DNA of 64,000 bases, from positions 41,287,446-41,351,445 of the forward strand of contig CM064495.1 of NCBI GenBank assembly GCA_032716605.1. Direction: 5' to 3'. The position numbers and the translations under genes were made by a program. The notes under the pieces are model-generated. The model saw only the letters and a program-made list of their open reading frames with translations. It did not search any database and was not told the origin of the DNA. The DNA is from Paralithodes platypus. Taxonomy: Eukaryota; Arthropoda; Malacostraca; Decapoda; Lithodidae. Position 1 is the stretch's first letter. Each line of letters begins with the position of its first letter. Below, in pieces: positions 37,185-47,904 of the stretch.

Positions 37185-37992
37185 CATTGAATGCCTCCTG
37201 TGATATTGACGAGCGCGCTTAGGTCGGTGAAGACCATTTCTATGATAGGGATAGTATAAGTGCTCTCCATGGAGCTTTTTGTTCGCCAGGTGGCAGCATA
37301 GGATTTTTGTTTAAATTGATTTATGTTGTTGTTTTCCCCCAAGCTGCCTGGCCGAACAGCCCCAAGGCCCCGAGCAAGGCCAAGGCCATAACCGAGTGCC
37401 CCCACAGAACCCTCCCTGCCGACCACAATAAAGCCTGGGTGACCGAAGCCACTCCATGGCGGGGAGCTGAGGAGGGTGCGGAAACGCCCGGGAAACCAAA
37501 GCCCCACCCAGGGCCCTGTGCCCCTCAGCAATTATGAAGAGAAAGTTGAGGGGCAAAGGAAAGATGTGACGCTTTGGCTTCCAATCTTGGTAGATTAGGA
37601 GGTCAATCCACGCAAGAGACGCCGTCACTTGAGATCTAGAAAATATATAAGTAAAAGGAACAGTCGGAGTAAGCTATGGGTATGGCAGAGATCGCTCAGT
37701 TCTCACTCTGATAGACCAGCCCATCACCACATGACTAGAACCCAATCCTCTCAGCATCAGCTAGGAAAGGCCCTAGAAAGCCGCCTTTGGCGGGGGGATA
37801 GCTCCCCTATTTCAACCCTTTTCGGGGTTGGGCACCCGCCCATTGATTTATGTTATGTTATATACTGTATTTTGTTTTCTATTGTGCTAAACAAATTGTA
37901 GCTTTTTACATATTGCAATTCTGTTTTGCTATATTTTATGTTGAGACTTTAGTTAATTTTTGTGTGCTGTGTTCAGCATGTATTTCAGGTAA
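37185..37992. repeat. Dispersed repeat, copy 2, split by a SINE
   Basis: The halves 37185-37314 and 37855-37992 match the repeat at 31880-32115. The SINE between them is flanked by a duplicated ATTGATTTATGTT. Confidence 0.65.
37328..37841 (-). mobile_element. SINE-like element (family 2) with LINE-type 3' tail
   Basis: It is flanked by the 13-bp duplication ATTGATTTATGTT (37315-37327 and 37842-37854). On the - strand it ends CTGTTCGGCCAGGCAGCTTG followed by AACAAC, like the LINE at 38980-53801. A related truncated copy is at 53965-54362. Open frames inside (for example 37106-37531) cross its border and are not genes. Confidence 0.8.
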
Positions 37993-38216
37993 CCCAGCTT
38001 GAAATCACTCCAAAACACACGTGACAGGCTCATGGCACACCTCTCTTCTGATCTATCAATTATATCTGATTAGGGTAGAGAAAATTATTAATTTCAATGC
38101 CTCCAAGAACCAATTTTTCCCCCTATCTACCCGTCGCAATCTTCCACTAGACTATCAATATTATTTTTATTAATCTCACCACCACACCCCCAATGAAATT
38201 AATTAAAGTATATATG

Positions 38217-38284
38217 ATCCACCGGGATTCGAACCCGGGTTATCACACACATATTTTTGCCACCTTAACCATTACACCACCCAA
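38217..38284 (-). ncRNA. tRNA-like SINE head or tRNA pseudogene
   Basis: On the - strand the A-box-like TGGTGTAATGG (38269-38279) and a perfect B box GGTTCGAATCC (38225-38235) lie at tRNA-like spacing. The T arm CCGGGTTCGAATCCCGG pairs well; the anticodon arm does not form. Confidence 0.55.
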
Positions 38285-38344
38285 TTAATGTTCAATAATA
38301 CAAAAATCAACCCTTCATCTTCTCTCAATATTTTTGGTGTATAA

Positions 38345-38935
38345 TATTTATCAGACCTTTCTTTGAAAGATCATATCAATCTTACAAAAACAGCGTCCCA
38401 AAAGTTAGGGGTGCTCAACTGTCTCTCTGGGTTTTTCACCCATGCACAGGTTCTTGCTCTGTATAGGTGCACAGTGCGCCGATGTATTAAGTATTGTCGC
38501 ATGTGTGGGGAGGTTCCACCCATACTGCACTTGTCGATAGAGTACAGTCAAAAGCATTTTGCTTAATCAACTCACTTCCTCTTACTAGTTCCTTACAATC
38601 TCTTTCTACACACTGCAATGTTGCATCTCTTTCACTCTTCTATTGCAATAACAACAATAAAGTGTTCTTCAGAGCTCTCTCAGTTAATACTCCCTCCCTT
38701 CCGGTGAGTGCGAGGCACCCGCCTATCAACACACTCCCTCCTTTTCTGTCCAGCTCTCCAACCCAAGAATGAGCAAATTTGATCAGACTTTCTATTCCTC
38801 AACAAGTGAACTATGGAACTCTCCCCCCCAATCAATCTTTCCTTCATCCTGTGACTTAGACTGCTTTAAAGCTAACCTTGCCATAGTTCTTATCACAAGT
38901 AAATTGTTTAACCTTGTCTGATCTTGCAGGCAAGC
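38345..38935 (+). pseudogene. LINE ORF2 C-terminal fragment
   Basis: Broken frames read SHVWGGSTHTALVDRVQSKA, then NVASLSLFYC and a cysteine-poor tail, the C-terminal part common in arthropod CR1/Jockey-like LINEs. A related fragment is at 59680-60025 on the other strand. It was already present when the LINE at 38980 inserted next to it. Confidence 0.65.
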
Positions 38936-39005
38936 TAAAATAATGAATCTTAAGAAGAATGTTATTCAACACTTGATCTAGAAACAAAACTCCACAAAAC
39001 ACGCC

Positions 39006-39913
39006 CACATTTCATAATTTCACCACCATCAGACAAGACCGGGCTGTCGGGGGGGGCGGTGGACTCATCACCCTGGTACACAAAGAAATATCATGCATAG
39101 TAACCAGTGTACAAACCAAATCCCACCTCCCCCCAAATGATAACACAACAGAAATACAATCAATTAAAATACGCACTGGCAACAACTCCAACATAACCAT
39201 CATAAACACATACATCCCCTACAGTACCAAATGAATACAGACCACACTTACAACACATCACAAACACCCCACACATCATCCTGGGTGGTGACTTCAACGC
39301 CAAGACGTCGGCCTGGTTTGTCGACAACCCCGACACAGACAGAGGGCTGGTACTACAAAACCAAACCGATAACCTCATCATCCTTAACGACATCCATCAA
39401 CATACCCATATTCCTCACCAAGCCCTCTATAACCCATCATCTCCAGACATCACCTTTAGCTCCCCAGAACTCGCCCCCACAACATCCTGGAGGGTGGTCA
39501 GAACCTTAGGCTCTGACCACCTCCCGATCATTATCACCACCGAAACCAGACTCACCCCAGCTAGCCACAAACACACACACACCAATTATAAAAGAGCTAA
39601 CTGGGAAGCATTCACAAATGAGACAGAACAACACTTCACAACTCTAAACAGTACACCCATCACTAACATCAACAATGCTGTATACATACTCAATAAAACT
39701 ATCCAAAACACTGACAAGAAACACATTCCAAGAGGTAACAGAAAAAGACACAACCCCAACTTCACACCAGAAATTCAAAACCTCATCAGACAACGCGACA
39801 TACTGAAACACTCCCCAGCACCCCACACACAAGACATCACACAACAAATTCAAGCACTCAACACCCAAACTAACAACAAAAATACAAGAACAACAAAAAC
39901 TAAATTGGAATAA
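39006..39913 (+). pseudogene. LINE apurinic-type endonuclease domain (frame-broken)
   Basis: In successive frames it reads RQDRAGGSGGGLITLVHKEI, IINTYIPYST and, after frame changes, the SDHLPI block (39494 onward: TLGSDHLPIIITTET). These are the C-terminal motifs of the EEP endonuclease of non-LTR retrotransposons. The frame then runs through the linker to 39913. Stops near 39230 and frame changes make it inactive. Confidence 0.7.
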
Positions 39914-40324
39914 CTTCCTACAAACACTTGATCACAAAACAAACTCCAAAAAACTCTACAAAACACTAAACAGCATCACACTTTCCAACAGCAACACACA
40001 CAATCACATGCTGCAATCACAACAACAGACTCTACTCCTTCATGTAAACAACAAGCAAACACTCTCATCAATCACTTCTCACATGTCAGCCACCTAAAAC
40101 CTCACAAAGACGACCGACGTGTCATCCGACGTAAGAGACAATTCCCCACAGACCCTGACTATACACCCTTCACCAATCACCAGACAAAGCATATCATCAA
40201 CAATCTCAAGCACTCACCCGCCTGTGGCCTAGACAACATAAGCAACATACACCTCAGACACCTGGGACCACAAGGCATACAAGCACTCACTAACATATCA
40301 AACTACAGCTATTCACACAACACA

Positions 40325-42180
40325 TGTTACGACCTGGCACTCGGGTACACAAGGGCTCTCAATCAGGACTCTAATACGGCTCGCTGCCACAACGGAAACA
40401 CACGATCCCAACCCCTGAGTACTGCCAGCCGAACAAAAAACACCAATACCCTCCAGAGTTCAATCTGCTATAACGGGGTATACAAGAACTCGGTACTAGT
40501 GTTCAACAACAGACTAATAAAGAGACAGGAATTCTCTAGTCTGGTCAACAATCAAACAAAGAAGTAAGAAACAACAACACCAAAGAATAGTGTTGGCCGA
40601 AGCCGAAGTAATCCACCCTTGACTAAGAACTTAAGAAGTCCTCCACCCTCTACTTCGGATCGGCACTATTACGTTACGTTAATTAATAGTCCTTAAGCAT
40701 CGAGCAAGGAATCTTCTGAAAAAGTTAGATGCTTCTCGGATGCTCGTAAGAAGTACGTATCGGATTTTGAACAGTAATTCAATAAGAAAAACACTGGCAA
40801 TTAAATACTATTACAGGTTTAAATTGGCATAAGAATAATTAAAAGAATATGCAATAGTAAATGGCAAACATTAAAAAGAAGTACTCCGCAAATGCAACGG
40901 CAATAGCCTACTCGGATTGTGCTCGTGGGCCACTAATCACTAAAGTAGCCAAGCTTGCAACACATGAAATCAATAGTGCATAAACAATATCATACATAAG
41001 GAAAGCTTCAATACTATTCTGTATCTACTAATCGAGTAAAGTCTAGCTGGGGTACTGTGGGCAAAAGGTAGCAGTGACTGAGCAAAAACGGCTCGTAGCC
41101 TAGCGAAGTCCTCACAACTGTTTAAAGTATTACGTTAACACTAACAAGTGCACTTTGAGAAATCCAGATCCCTTGTATCTGGTTTTCTCCCGGCTCCTTG
41201 ACAAAGTAAAAACAAGCTGTTAATAAAATACAGGGTGGTTAGGCTCTTGCCCTCACGCACTGTAAATTATTAACTCAACACAGTCAGCCGCGAAGACAAC
41301 CTAGGCTTCACTGAACCGAAACGAGTATGCAGGTTTATCGCTTAACCACTGCATCAAACAACAACTCGTAACACAGAAAGCCTTACCCCAGTCTAGCATT
41401 ACCTAGACTAGCAGAAACCAGGAATAATAATAATAACACACAGGGAAATGCATAGACAAGTGCAACAAACATAAATCAATCCTATTCTAAGTTAACCCTT
41501 CCAAAATAGGCTATCTAATAGGCATGTATCTCATGAGAACTCAAGCGATAATACGTTGGCTGACTAGCTCTGCACCAACGGGACCATGGAAGTTAAAAAG
41601 GGTAGGGAAAAGAGGAGATAAGAATGTAAGGTAGTAGAGAAAGTTCACATCAGTCAGAAGAATATATATAGTTAGCAAGGGAAATGAGAAGTCGCTCTGC
41701 CTAATGAGTTCTGATCAAAAAATGGCTAGACTTCCCTTTTTATACTCGGCCCTCTAGTGAGCCCAACGTGAACTACTAAGGACCGCCCACTGACAATCAT
41801 TACGTAATTTCTCTCTCTCCTCTGGGATAGACAAAGGCTTTCCTAGCACTGAGGGGAGGGGGGAGGGGGGGGGGAGTGCTAGTGAGTTAGGCCCACCTCC
41901 CGCATGGGGCACCCACTGACCCCCAACTGTGGCTGCCGCTTCTCCCATCATTACAAATAAGTTTTACACACAATACTTATAACTAATGATATAAAATAGA
42001 ACTCGTTGACTCAGATGAAAACAAAATACATATTCATATTACTTATAGTACAACGGCTCACATGAACTAAGTTAGGAAACTCTACATAGACTACAGCCAA
42101 AGTTCCTGCCCTGACGATCCTAGCGAGAGTGGGGCATGACTAGGCGTTCTGTACAGCATGCTCACACTGGACATGCGTCA
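40325..42180 (-). repeat. 3' LTR of the Gypsy element
   Basis: It is 1856 bp, nearly identical to 47905-49763. It begins TGTTACGACC on the + strand and ends GCGTCA, so in element orientation it runs TGACGC...CGTAACA. Differences from the other LTR are a few one-base indels in homopolymers and about one substitution. Confidence 0.93.
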
Positions 42181-42198
42181 CACCTCCCCCAAGATTTT
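42181..42198 (-). promoter_or_regulatory. Polypurine tract next to the 3' LTR
   Basis: On the - strand it reads AAAATCTTGGGGGAGGTG immediately before the LTR start TGACGC. A purine-rich run here is the expected plus-strand primer. Confidence 0.7.
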
Positions 42199-42586
42199 AC
42201 TTGCTCAACCCTGAGCTAAAATCTGACAAACACAGAACCCCATCAAGCCCCTCACACCCAGCGACCCAGCGACCGCATGGCACTAAAACAAAGCTGAGTT
42301 TATCACCAAAACGCATCTTATTATTAACCAAAAATTCACATTTTATAACTCCTCCCAACAATAGCAACAAGACACAATATCATGCTCCCAGAGCGAGCTT
42401 ACAGCAGCTCAGCCGTTTGATAGTTTGTGGACTACTCAAACTCTATAGGCTATGACAAACTTATACGGTTACCTATATCAAAAGAAAGAGTTTTTTATAT
42501 GATTTTTATATTTTAATATGTTTTTCCCGGCTGCACTATAAGGGCAGCCTATTTTCCTCCACTCAAACCCACACACCTGTGATAGC

Positions 42587-44665
42587 CTACGACTGATCAT
42601 CCACCCTTGATAAACAATCCGCGATCACATTGTCACATCCAGCAATATGACGGATGTCCAGGTTATACTCCTGCAACATCAAAGACCACCTGGTCAGTCT
42701 CATATTGTGATTGTGAAATTGATTCAGGAATCTCAAAGGGTGATGATCAGTGTAGATAACCACGACTGGGCCATAGGCTGGAACATACACCTCGAAGTGC
42801 CTGAGCGACAGCACAATCGCCAGTAATTCCTTTTCTATTGTAGAATAGTTCTTTTGTGCAGCATTGAACTTCTTAGAAAAGAAACTTACTGGGTGTTCCA
42901 CACCTTCATTGTCTGTCTGTAGCAAGACGGCACCAGCCCCTACACCACTAGCATCTGTTGCCAGCTGAAAAGGCCTGTTAAAGTCTGGGGCCCTGAGTAT
43001 CGGGTGAGTACATAGCAAATGTTTCACCAAAGTGAAAGCCTTTTCACACTCAGGTGCCCACAAAAACTTTTTGTCTTTAGATAACAAATCTGTGAGAGGT
43101 GCCAACACCGTTGAGTAACCTTTTATGAAGCGTCTGTAGTAGCCTATCATACCCAAGAATCTCATAATCTGCTTCTTGGTTGTTGGGTGCGGAAATTTAT
43201 TGATAGCCTGTACCTTGTTCTGAGGAGGGCACACCTGTCCCCTTCCCACTACAAACCCAAGGTACTGCACAGTGGCTTTTACGAAGTCACACTTTGCCAA
43301 ATTTACTACCAGACCTGCTTCACTAAGTTTCCGGAACAAGGTCTCAAGGTGCTCACAATGGCTCTCAAAGTCGTCATCATAAATGATTACATCGTCCAAA
43401 TATACGGTGCAATTTGGAATGTCCTTTACAATTTCATTCATCAGGTTCTGAAACGTTGCTGGTGCATTCTTAAGCCCGTAAGGCATAACATTGCACCGGT
43501 AGGTACTCCCGTCCACAACAAAACCACATACCTCTTTAGCACGCTCGGACAAAGGTACTTGCCAGTAACCTTTTACGAAATCTACTTTAGACAAAAAACG
43601 AGCATTACCAATTTTGTCAACACTATCATCAACCCGAGGAAGAGGATATGGGTTAGTTGGAGTCAAACCGTTTAACCTACGGAAATCAATACAAAAGCGT
43701 ACCTTGCCATCTGGCTTAGGCTGCAGTGTTACAGGGGAAGTCCACTTAACTGTGCCTTTCTCTATCAACCCTCTACCGAGCATATACTCCAACTCATCCC
43801 TCAGAGCTGGTAGTTTTATGGGGGGCACACGGTACGGGATTGACTTAAAGGGTAGATGGTCCCCCACGTCAACATCATGCATAGCCTGAGTAGTGAGGCC
43901 TGGGTGTTCAGCAAATACAGTGGGGTATGAACCGAACAACTGACGGATAGCATCAAACTGCGGCTCAGGCAAATGAGCTATAGCCTCGTCAGCCCTTAGG
44001 CTCGAGTTCCCCGCCCACTGATCCGCTGAAACATGTTGATCCCAGCTATCCTCCTCTGAAGCTTGACTGTCCCCCTCTCCTTCTCCACCACGGCCGCAAC
44101 AAGCCAACACAGGGACAGTGAGAGGCTCAGAGGGGCGCCTCACATACTCTTTAATAAGGTTCACGTGACATAACTGGTTCTTTTTCCTCCTGTCTGGAGT
44201 GGCAACAAGGTAATCTAAGTCTGAAATTTTTTCTACAATTTTATAAGGTCCAGTGTACTTCGCAGAGAGGGGGTTACCAACCAAAGGCAACAAAATTAAT
44301 ACCTCTTGTCCTACAGTGAACTTCCGGAGCCTCACTTTGCGATCATACCTGTCCTTCATCAAAGCTTGTGATTCTGTCAAATTTCTACCTGCCATCTCCA
44401 GACTCTTAAGCATGCGCTCACGGCTTTCAAGCACATACTTTAATAATGGACAAGGCTGCACAGTCCCCTCCCAAATTTCTTTCAGCATGTTAAGGGGGCC
44501 CCTGACACGGTGTCCAAAAATCAGCTCGTTTGGACTAAATCCCAGGCTCTCACCAGGTACTCCCGAGCAGCAAACAGCACATAAGGCAATCCAAGATCCA
44601 ATCCATACCGTTGTCAGCACAATAACACCTGAGCATGCTTTTAAGTGTAGCATGCCACCGCTCAA
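42587..44665 (-). CDS. Gypsy pol: integrase C-terminus, reverse transcriptase and RNase H
   Basis: The 692-codon frame encodes the end of integrase followed by RT and RNase H. FSPNELIFGHRVRGPL (about 43-58) and MKDRYDRKVRLRKFTVGQEV (103-122) are the integrase C-terminal region. RT follows: ALRDELEYMLGRGLIEKG (287-304), VDFVKGYWQVPL (361-372), MPYGLKNAPATFQ (394-406) and the catalytic YLDD (422-425). The RT connection FLGMIGYYRRFI (503-514) and the RNase H motifs TDAS (570-573) and TDHHPLRFL (639-647) come next. The frame ends soon after SRVDDQS with no integrase behind it. The first roughly 35 codons are out-of-frame sequence before a frame break. Confidence 0.93.
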   Translation of the reverse strand: MSGGMLHLKACSGVIVLTTVWIGSWIALCAVCCSGVPGESLGFSPNELIFGHRVRGPLNMLKEIWEGTVQPCPLLKYVLESRERMLKSLEMAGRNLTESQALMKDRYDRKVRLRKFTVGQEVLILLPLVGNPLSAKYTGPYKIVEKISDLDYLVATPDRRKKNQLCHVNLIKEYVRRPSEPLTVPVLACCGRGGEGEGDSQASEEDSWDQHVSADQWAGNSSLRADEAIAHLPEPQFDAIRQLFGSYPTVFAEHPGLTTQAMHDVDVGDHLPFKSIPYRVPPIKLPALRDELEYMLGRGLIEKGTVKWTSPVTLQPKPDGKVRFCIDFRRLNGLTPTNPYPLPRVDDSVDKIGNARFLSKVDFVKGYWQVPLSERAKEVCGFVVDGSTYRCNVMPYGLKNAPATFQNLMNEIVKDIPNCTVYLDDVIIYDDDFESHCEHLETLFRKLSEAGLVVNLAKCDFVKATVQYLGFVVGRGQVCPPQNKVQAINKFPHPTTKKQIMRFLGMIGYYRRFIKGYSTVLAPLTDLLSKDKKFLWAPECEKAFTLVKHLLCTHPILRAPDFNRPFQLATDASGVGAGAVLLQTDNEGVEHPVSFFSKKFNAAQKNYSTIEKELLAIVLSLRHFEVYVPAYGPVVVIYTDHHPLRFLNQFHNHNMRLTRWSLMLQEYNLDIRHIAGCDNVIADCLSRVDDQS

Positions 44666-45041
44666 GCACCCCTTGACTCTCAGGGTGATACGCTGACGAT
44701 ACTACTGCTCGTATCCCATGCTGTTGCATTGTTTGCTTGAACATGTTGGAGGTGAAATTAGATCCCTGATCAGACTGAATCTCCTCCGGGTACCCGTACC
44801 TTGAGAAGTACCACAACAAGTTACTGACTACCGTCTTAGCCATTCCATTTTTCATAGGGTATGCATCGGGGTATCTAGTGGCAACATCCATTATGGTTAA
44901 CAAAAATTTATTTCCCGCCTTAGTGGGAGGGAGTGGACCAACCATGTCAACAATAATTTTACTAAAGGGTGGCCCAATCACAGGAATAGGGTGTAACGGA
45001 GCCTTAGGAATAACTTGGTTCGGTTTCCGACACGTTGACAA
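44550..45041 (-). CDS. Gypsy integrase catalytic core
   Basis: The 163-codon frame carries the DDE triad: DMVGPLPP, SDQGSNF and HPESQGVLERWH. The active-site Asp, Asp and Glu are all present. It overlaps the upstream protease frame and the downstream RT frame in different phases, so one-base indels probably split a single pol ORF at about 45,025 and 44,600. Confidence 0.9.
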   Translation of the reverse strand: MSTCRKPNQVIPKAPLHPIPVIGPPFSKIIVDMVGPLPPTKAGNKFLLTIMDVATRYPDAYPMKNGMAKTVVSNLLWYFSRYGYPEEIQSDQGSNFTSNMFKQTMQQHGIRAVVSSAYHPESQGVLERWHATLKSMLRCYCADNGMDWILDCLMCCLLLGSTW

Positions 45042-46519
45042 ATATCACAGGAGTTTATCCATGACTGCACATGAGACTTCATCCCCGGCCACCAAAACAA
45101 TTTCCCCAAAGCCGCCACCGTTTTTCTCACCCCTAGATGTCCTGCCAGTGGTGTGTCATGCGCCAACCTCAGTAGGCTATCCCTGCACTCCCGTGGCACC
45201 ACCAACTGGTCCACTACTCCGGACCCCTTTTGCCAACTACGTTTAGGGTCTTGAAAACGCCTATAAAGGATGCCTTCTAAATAAAAAAAATCTCCTGGCT
45301 GTGCATCGCCGTCCTCGTCGAGCTCTACAGCTCCATTAGCACACGTTTGGAGCTCAGGGTCCTCTAGTTGCAACCGACTTATATCTGAGGGTGCCAAGCG
45401 ATCTAACTGCTCCCGGAGCAATGCATGACCTTCCCCGATACTGGGCTGCTCCCTCTGTCTCTCTCGATGTACATAACGTTGCTGTCGTGGAGACTCGTCA
45501 TGCCCAGCCTCGTCACTCTCGATGACAGGCCCAGGGGCTACTCCAGAATTAAGTAATGGTGCTAATACTGAATCACCCAGGAGAGCCGCCGAGTCAAAAC
45601 TCTTAAAACCAACTCCAGCTTTAGCCTCCTCCTGTTGATCGTTCCTCCGCTGGTCTGAAGGCGGAGGACTAGGCTGTGACACTTTAGCTGCCCGAGCTCG
45701 GGTGACAACACACGCCATGGGTTGTGTCTGGCACCGCTCGACCCACTCTTGCTCTTCCCTACTCACGTCGGCCGGCCTCTCGGCAACGACTAAGGGTAGA
45801 ACCTGCGAAGCGGGCATTGCAAAGTCGTTGCCGAGAAGAAGGTCGACGCCCTCCACTGGCAGTTTCTCCACAATCCCGACATCCAATTCACGTGCCACAC
45901 CATCCACCTCCAACTCCAACCGCACCAGCGGGTATGACCGAGTTGCATTAATACCCTGCACCACTACCACCCGAGCCGCGTTTATAGGGTAGCCAGTCAA
46001 GTTTTTCATCAGAGTCTGGGAAGCACCTGTATCACGCAAGACCTCTACTCCATGCTTGCGCCCCGCCCACATCACGCAACCCCGCCCTCTATGGTCGCAA
46101 AAAACATCCTGAGCAGGGTTCGAGCCTCCCAGGTGCTTCTGCATTGGCTGTGCCTCAGCCTCTGACGAACTGCCCCAGGCAAACTCAGATGACTTCGGAG
46201 ACACACCAATGTTGCAGGCCAAAGACACAGCTGCTGTAGGTGGTTTGCTAGGACAGACTCTTGCAAAGTGCCCCTTTTTATGACAATGATAACACTCCAC
46301 CTCCCCTTTGGGCTTCCCTTGGTACTGGGAAGGGCCCGGCCCCTTCTTAAATGGGACGGTGCTAGTCTTGTGGTCAGTCTTGGTATCATGGCTCTTGTAC
46401 TTGTTTGCATAAGGTATATCACTAACTCGGGGGGGTGGGGCGTCACGCCCCTTGTTACCTGCCTCACTACGCTGGGCAGACCCGCACCCACGAATTAGTG
46501 ATAGCCGGAGGTCAGCCAT
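44978..46519 (-). CDS. Gypsy zinc knuckle, protease and integrase zinc-binding domain
   Basis: The 513-codon frame has a CCHC knuckle CYHCHKKGHFARVC (residues 76-89) and an aspartic protease with the DTGAS active site (D163), later LLLGND. A linker follows, then the HHCC integrase zinc finger (HDTPLAGHLGVRKT ... CDICQ) near the C-terminus. It ends where the next frame takes over the integrase. The stretch before the knuckle continues the gag frame (KTLQEAAEMADLRLS) once one indel near 46,540 is allowed for. Confidence 0.9.
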   Translation of the reverse strand: MADLRLSLIRGCGSAQRSEAGNKGRDAPPPRVSDIPYANKYKSHDTKTDHKTSTVPFKKGPGPSQYQGKPKGEVECYHCHKKGHFARVCPSKPPTAAVSLACNIGVSPKSSEFAWGSSSEAEAQPMQKHLGGSNPAQDVFCDHRGRGCVMWAGRKHGVEVLRDTGASQTLMKNLTGYPINAARVVVVQGINATRSYPLVRLELEVDGVARELDVGIVEKLPVEGVDLLLGNDFAMPASQVLPLVVAERPADVSREEQEWVERCQTQPMACVVTRARAAKVSQPSPPPSDQRRNDQQEEAKAGVGFKSFDSAALLGDSVLAPLLNSGVAPGPVIESDEAGHDESPRQQRYVHRERQREQPSIGEGHALLREQLDRLAPSDISRLQLEDPELQTCANGAVELDEDGDAQPGDFFYLEGILYRRFQDPKRSWQKGSGVVDQLVVPRECRDSLLRLAHDTPLAGHLGVRKTVAALGKLFWWPGMKSHVQSWINSCDICQRVGNRTKLFLRLRYTLFL

Positions 46520-47703
46520 CTCAGCTGCCTCCTGTAGAGTTTTTGGGTTCTTTCTTTAATAGTTAAAGTCATTTCTGCACCAGTACACTTATAAAACTGC
46601 TCGAGCAGAAACAGCTCAGTCAACTGTTCGGCCGTCTCAGCTTTCTCAGAACGTGTCCAGTTTTTAAGTGCATCTTTTAAGTCCCGGGCATGTTCAAGAA
46701 AGGTCGCCTCCCTAGTCTTTGTAACACCCCGAAACTTCAATCGATATGTTTCCGGTTGCAACTCGTATGCCCGTAGGACAGCTCTCTTCAATTCTGGGTA
46801 GTCAATGCAAGACTCTAAAGGCAGTGCATCATAAGCCTTCAGACCCTTACCCGTAAGTCTTGAGGAGACTAGAGCTGCCCACTTCTCTTCAGGCCAATTA
46901 TGCTCCCTACATTTCTTCTCAAAACGATTAAAAAATTCTGTGACTTCAGTTTCACTAAATACCGGCACCAATTTGACTAATTGGGCCAAGGACTGTTCTC
47001 TTACTTGGCCCTCACGGCCCATCCAAGTCCCTGTCGACTCTGCACGAGACTTATCTAAATCTAATTTAGCACAATATTTCTCCGAGTCGTACCTAAGCTC
47101 AGCCTCATGCCTCCTAACCTCAATCTCATGCCTCCTCGTCTCATCCTCCTGCCTCCTGGTCTCATTCTCCTGCCTCCTGGTCTCATCCTCCTGCTTCCTA
47201 GCCTCAATCTTAGCAAGCTCAAGTCTAAATACCATATCTGGAGACAGGCAGGAAGAGGGAGCTGCCACTACTGAAGGAGGGGGGGCAAAAACTGGGGAAC
47301 CACCATGTGCACCACCCGAGGGCACTCCAATCTGCCAATTCTCATCCCTCTGTGGGAGAGTGCTAACCTCCGGTAACTGAGTGGACGGCACTGTGGGAGT
47401 CGAGTGAGAGGGTATCTGGGGAGGAACCCCCCCAAACGCCCTCTCCTCCGAAACCCCATGTCGCCCACGCAACACCCAGGAAATCAGCTCCCCCTTGGAC
47501 ATCCCTACTACATTGGAAATGCCCAAAACCTTGGCTATCAGGTGCAAGCCACAAACATCCACCCCAGTCAGCCTCTCCTCCGTCACGTGGTACCGCTTAC
47601 TCACAAAAACTCTAGCATCCTCCTCACTGGTTACTAACGGCACACCTTCAAATGGCATCTCTCGCTCATCGTCAGTGCTAATGCACGACATACTGAAGTC
47701 CAC
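46495..47703 (-). CDS. Gypsy gag
   Basis: The 402-codon frame is just inside the 5' LTR. The N-terminal half is hydrophilic, with a highly charged repeat (RRQEDETRRQENETRRQ, about residues 175-210) likely to form a coiled coil. The C-terminal half resembles gypsy capsid (FSETEVTEFFNRFEKKCREH, then LTGKGLKAYDALP and YRLKFRG). It overlaps the next frame by 25 nt in another phase. The last codons look out of frame, so an indel probably separates gag from the zinc knuckle. Confidence 0.85.
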   Translation of the reverse strand: MDFSMSCISTDDEREMPFEGVPLVTSEEDARVFVSKRYHVTEERLTGVDVCGLHLIAKVLGISNVVGMSKGELISWVLRGRHGVSEERAFGGVPPQIPSHSTPTVPSTQLPEVSTLPQRDENWQIGVPSGGAHGGSPVFAPPPSVVAAPSSCLSPDMVFRLELAKIEARKQEDETRRQENETRRQEDETRRHEIEVRRHEAELRYDSEKYCAKLDLDKSRAESTGTWMGREGQVREQSLAQLVKLVPVFSETEVTEFFNRFEKKCREHNWPEEKWAALVSSRLTGKGLKAYDALPLESCIDYPELKRAVLRAYELQPETYRLKFRGVTKTREATFLEHARDLKDALKNWTRSEKAETAEQLTELFLLEQFYKCTGAEMTLTIKERTQKLYRRQLRWLTSGYH

Positions 47704-47879
47704 AAAAAAATTATCGAGACAAAAGTGTTAAACTTCCTATGCAAGCACTAATTACTAAATTAACTGGAGTCTCTTAAATGCTTTACTAATTGCCATACAA
47801 AAAAAAATATTCTTCAATATGCACGCTAAAATACAAACAAACAAATGTTGTACAACTCTGCAAAAATTTATACTGTTCA

Positions 47880-47904
47880 CAAAATCCTAAGCAAGGTCGC
47901 CATT
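47880..47904 (-). promoter_or_regulatory. Candidate primer-binding site
   Basis: On the - strand, immediately after the 5' LTR end CGTAACA, lies AATGGCGACCTTGCTTAGGA. TGGCGACC would pair with a tRNA 3' end ...GGTCGCCA. The tRNA is not identified. Confidence 0.5.

Noticed and set aside
37106..37537. ORFs of 76-141 codons around 37.1-37.6 kb
   Set aside because: They cross the border of a SINE-like insertion and use its GC-rich body; not genes.
41754..41951. ORFs inside the Gypsy LTRs, and the LTR-derived start of the 49719 frame
   Set aside because: Explained by the LTR; the ATG at 49719 is in the LTR and only fortuitously joins the LINE RT frame.
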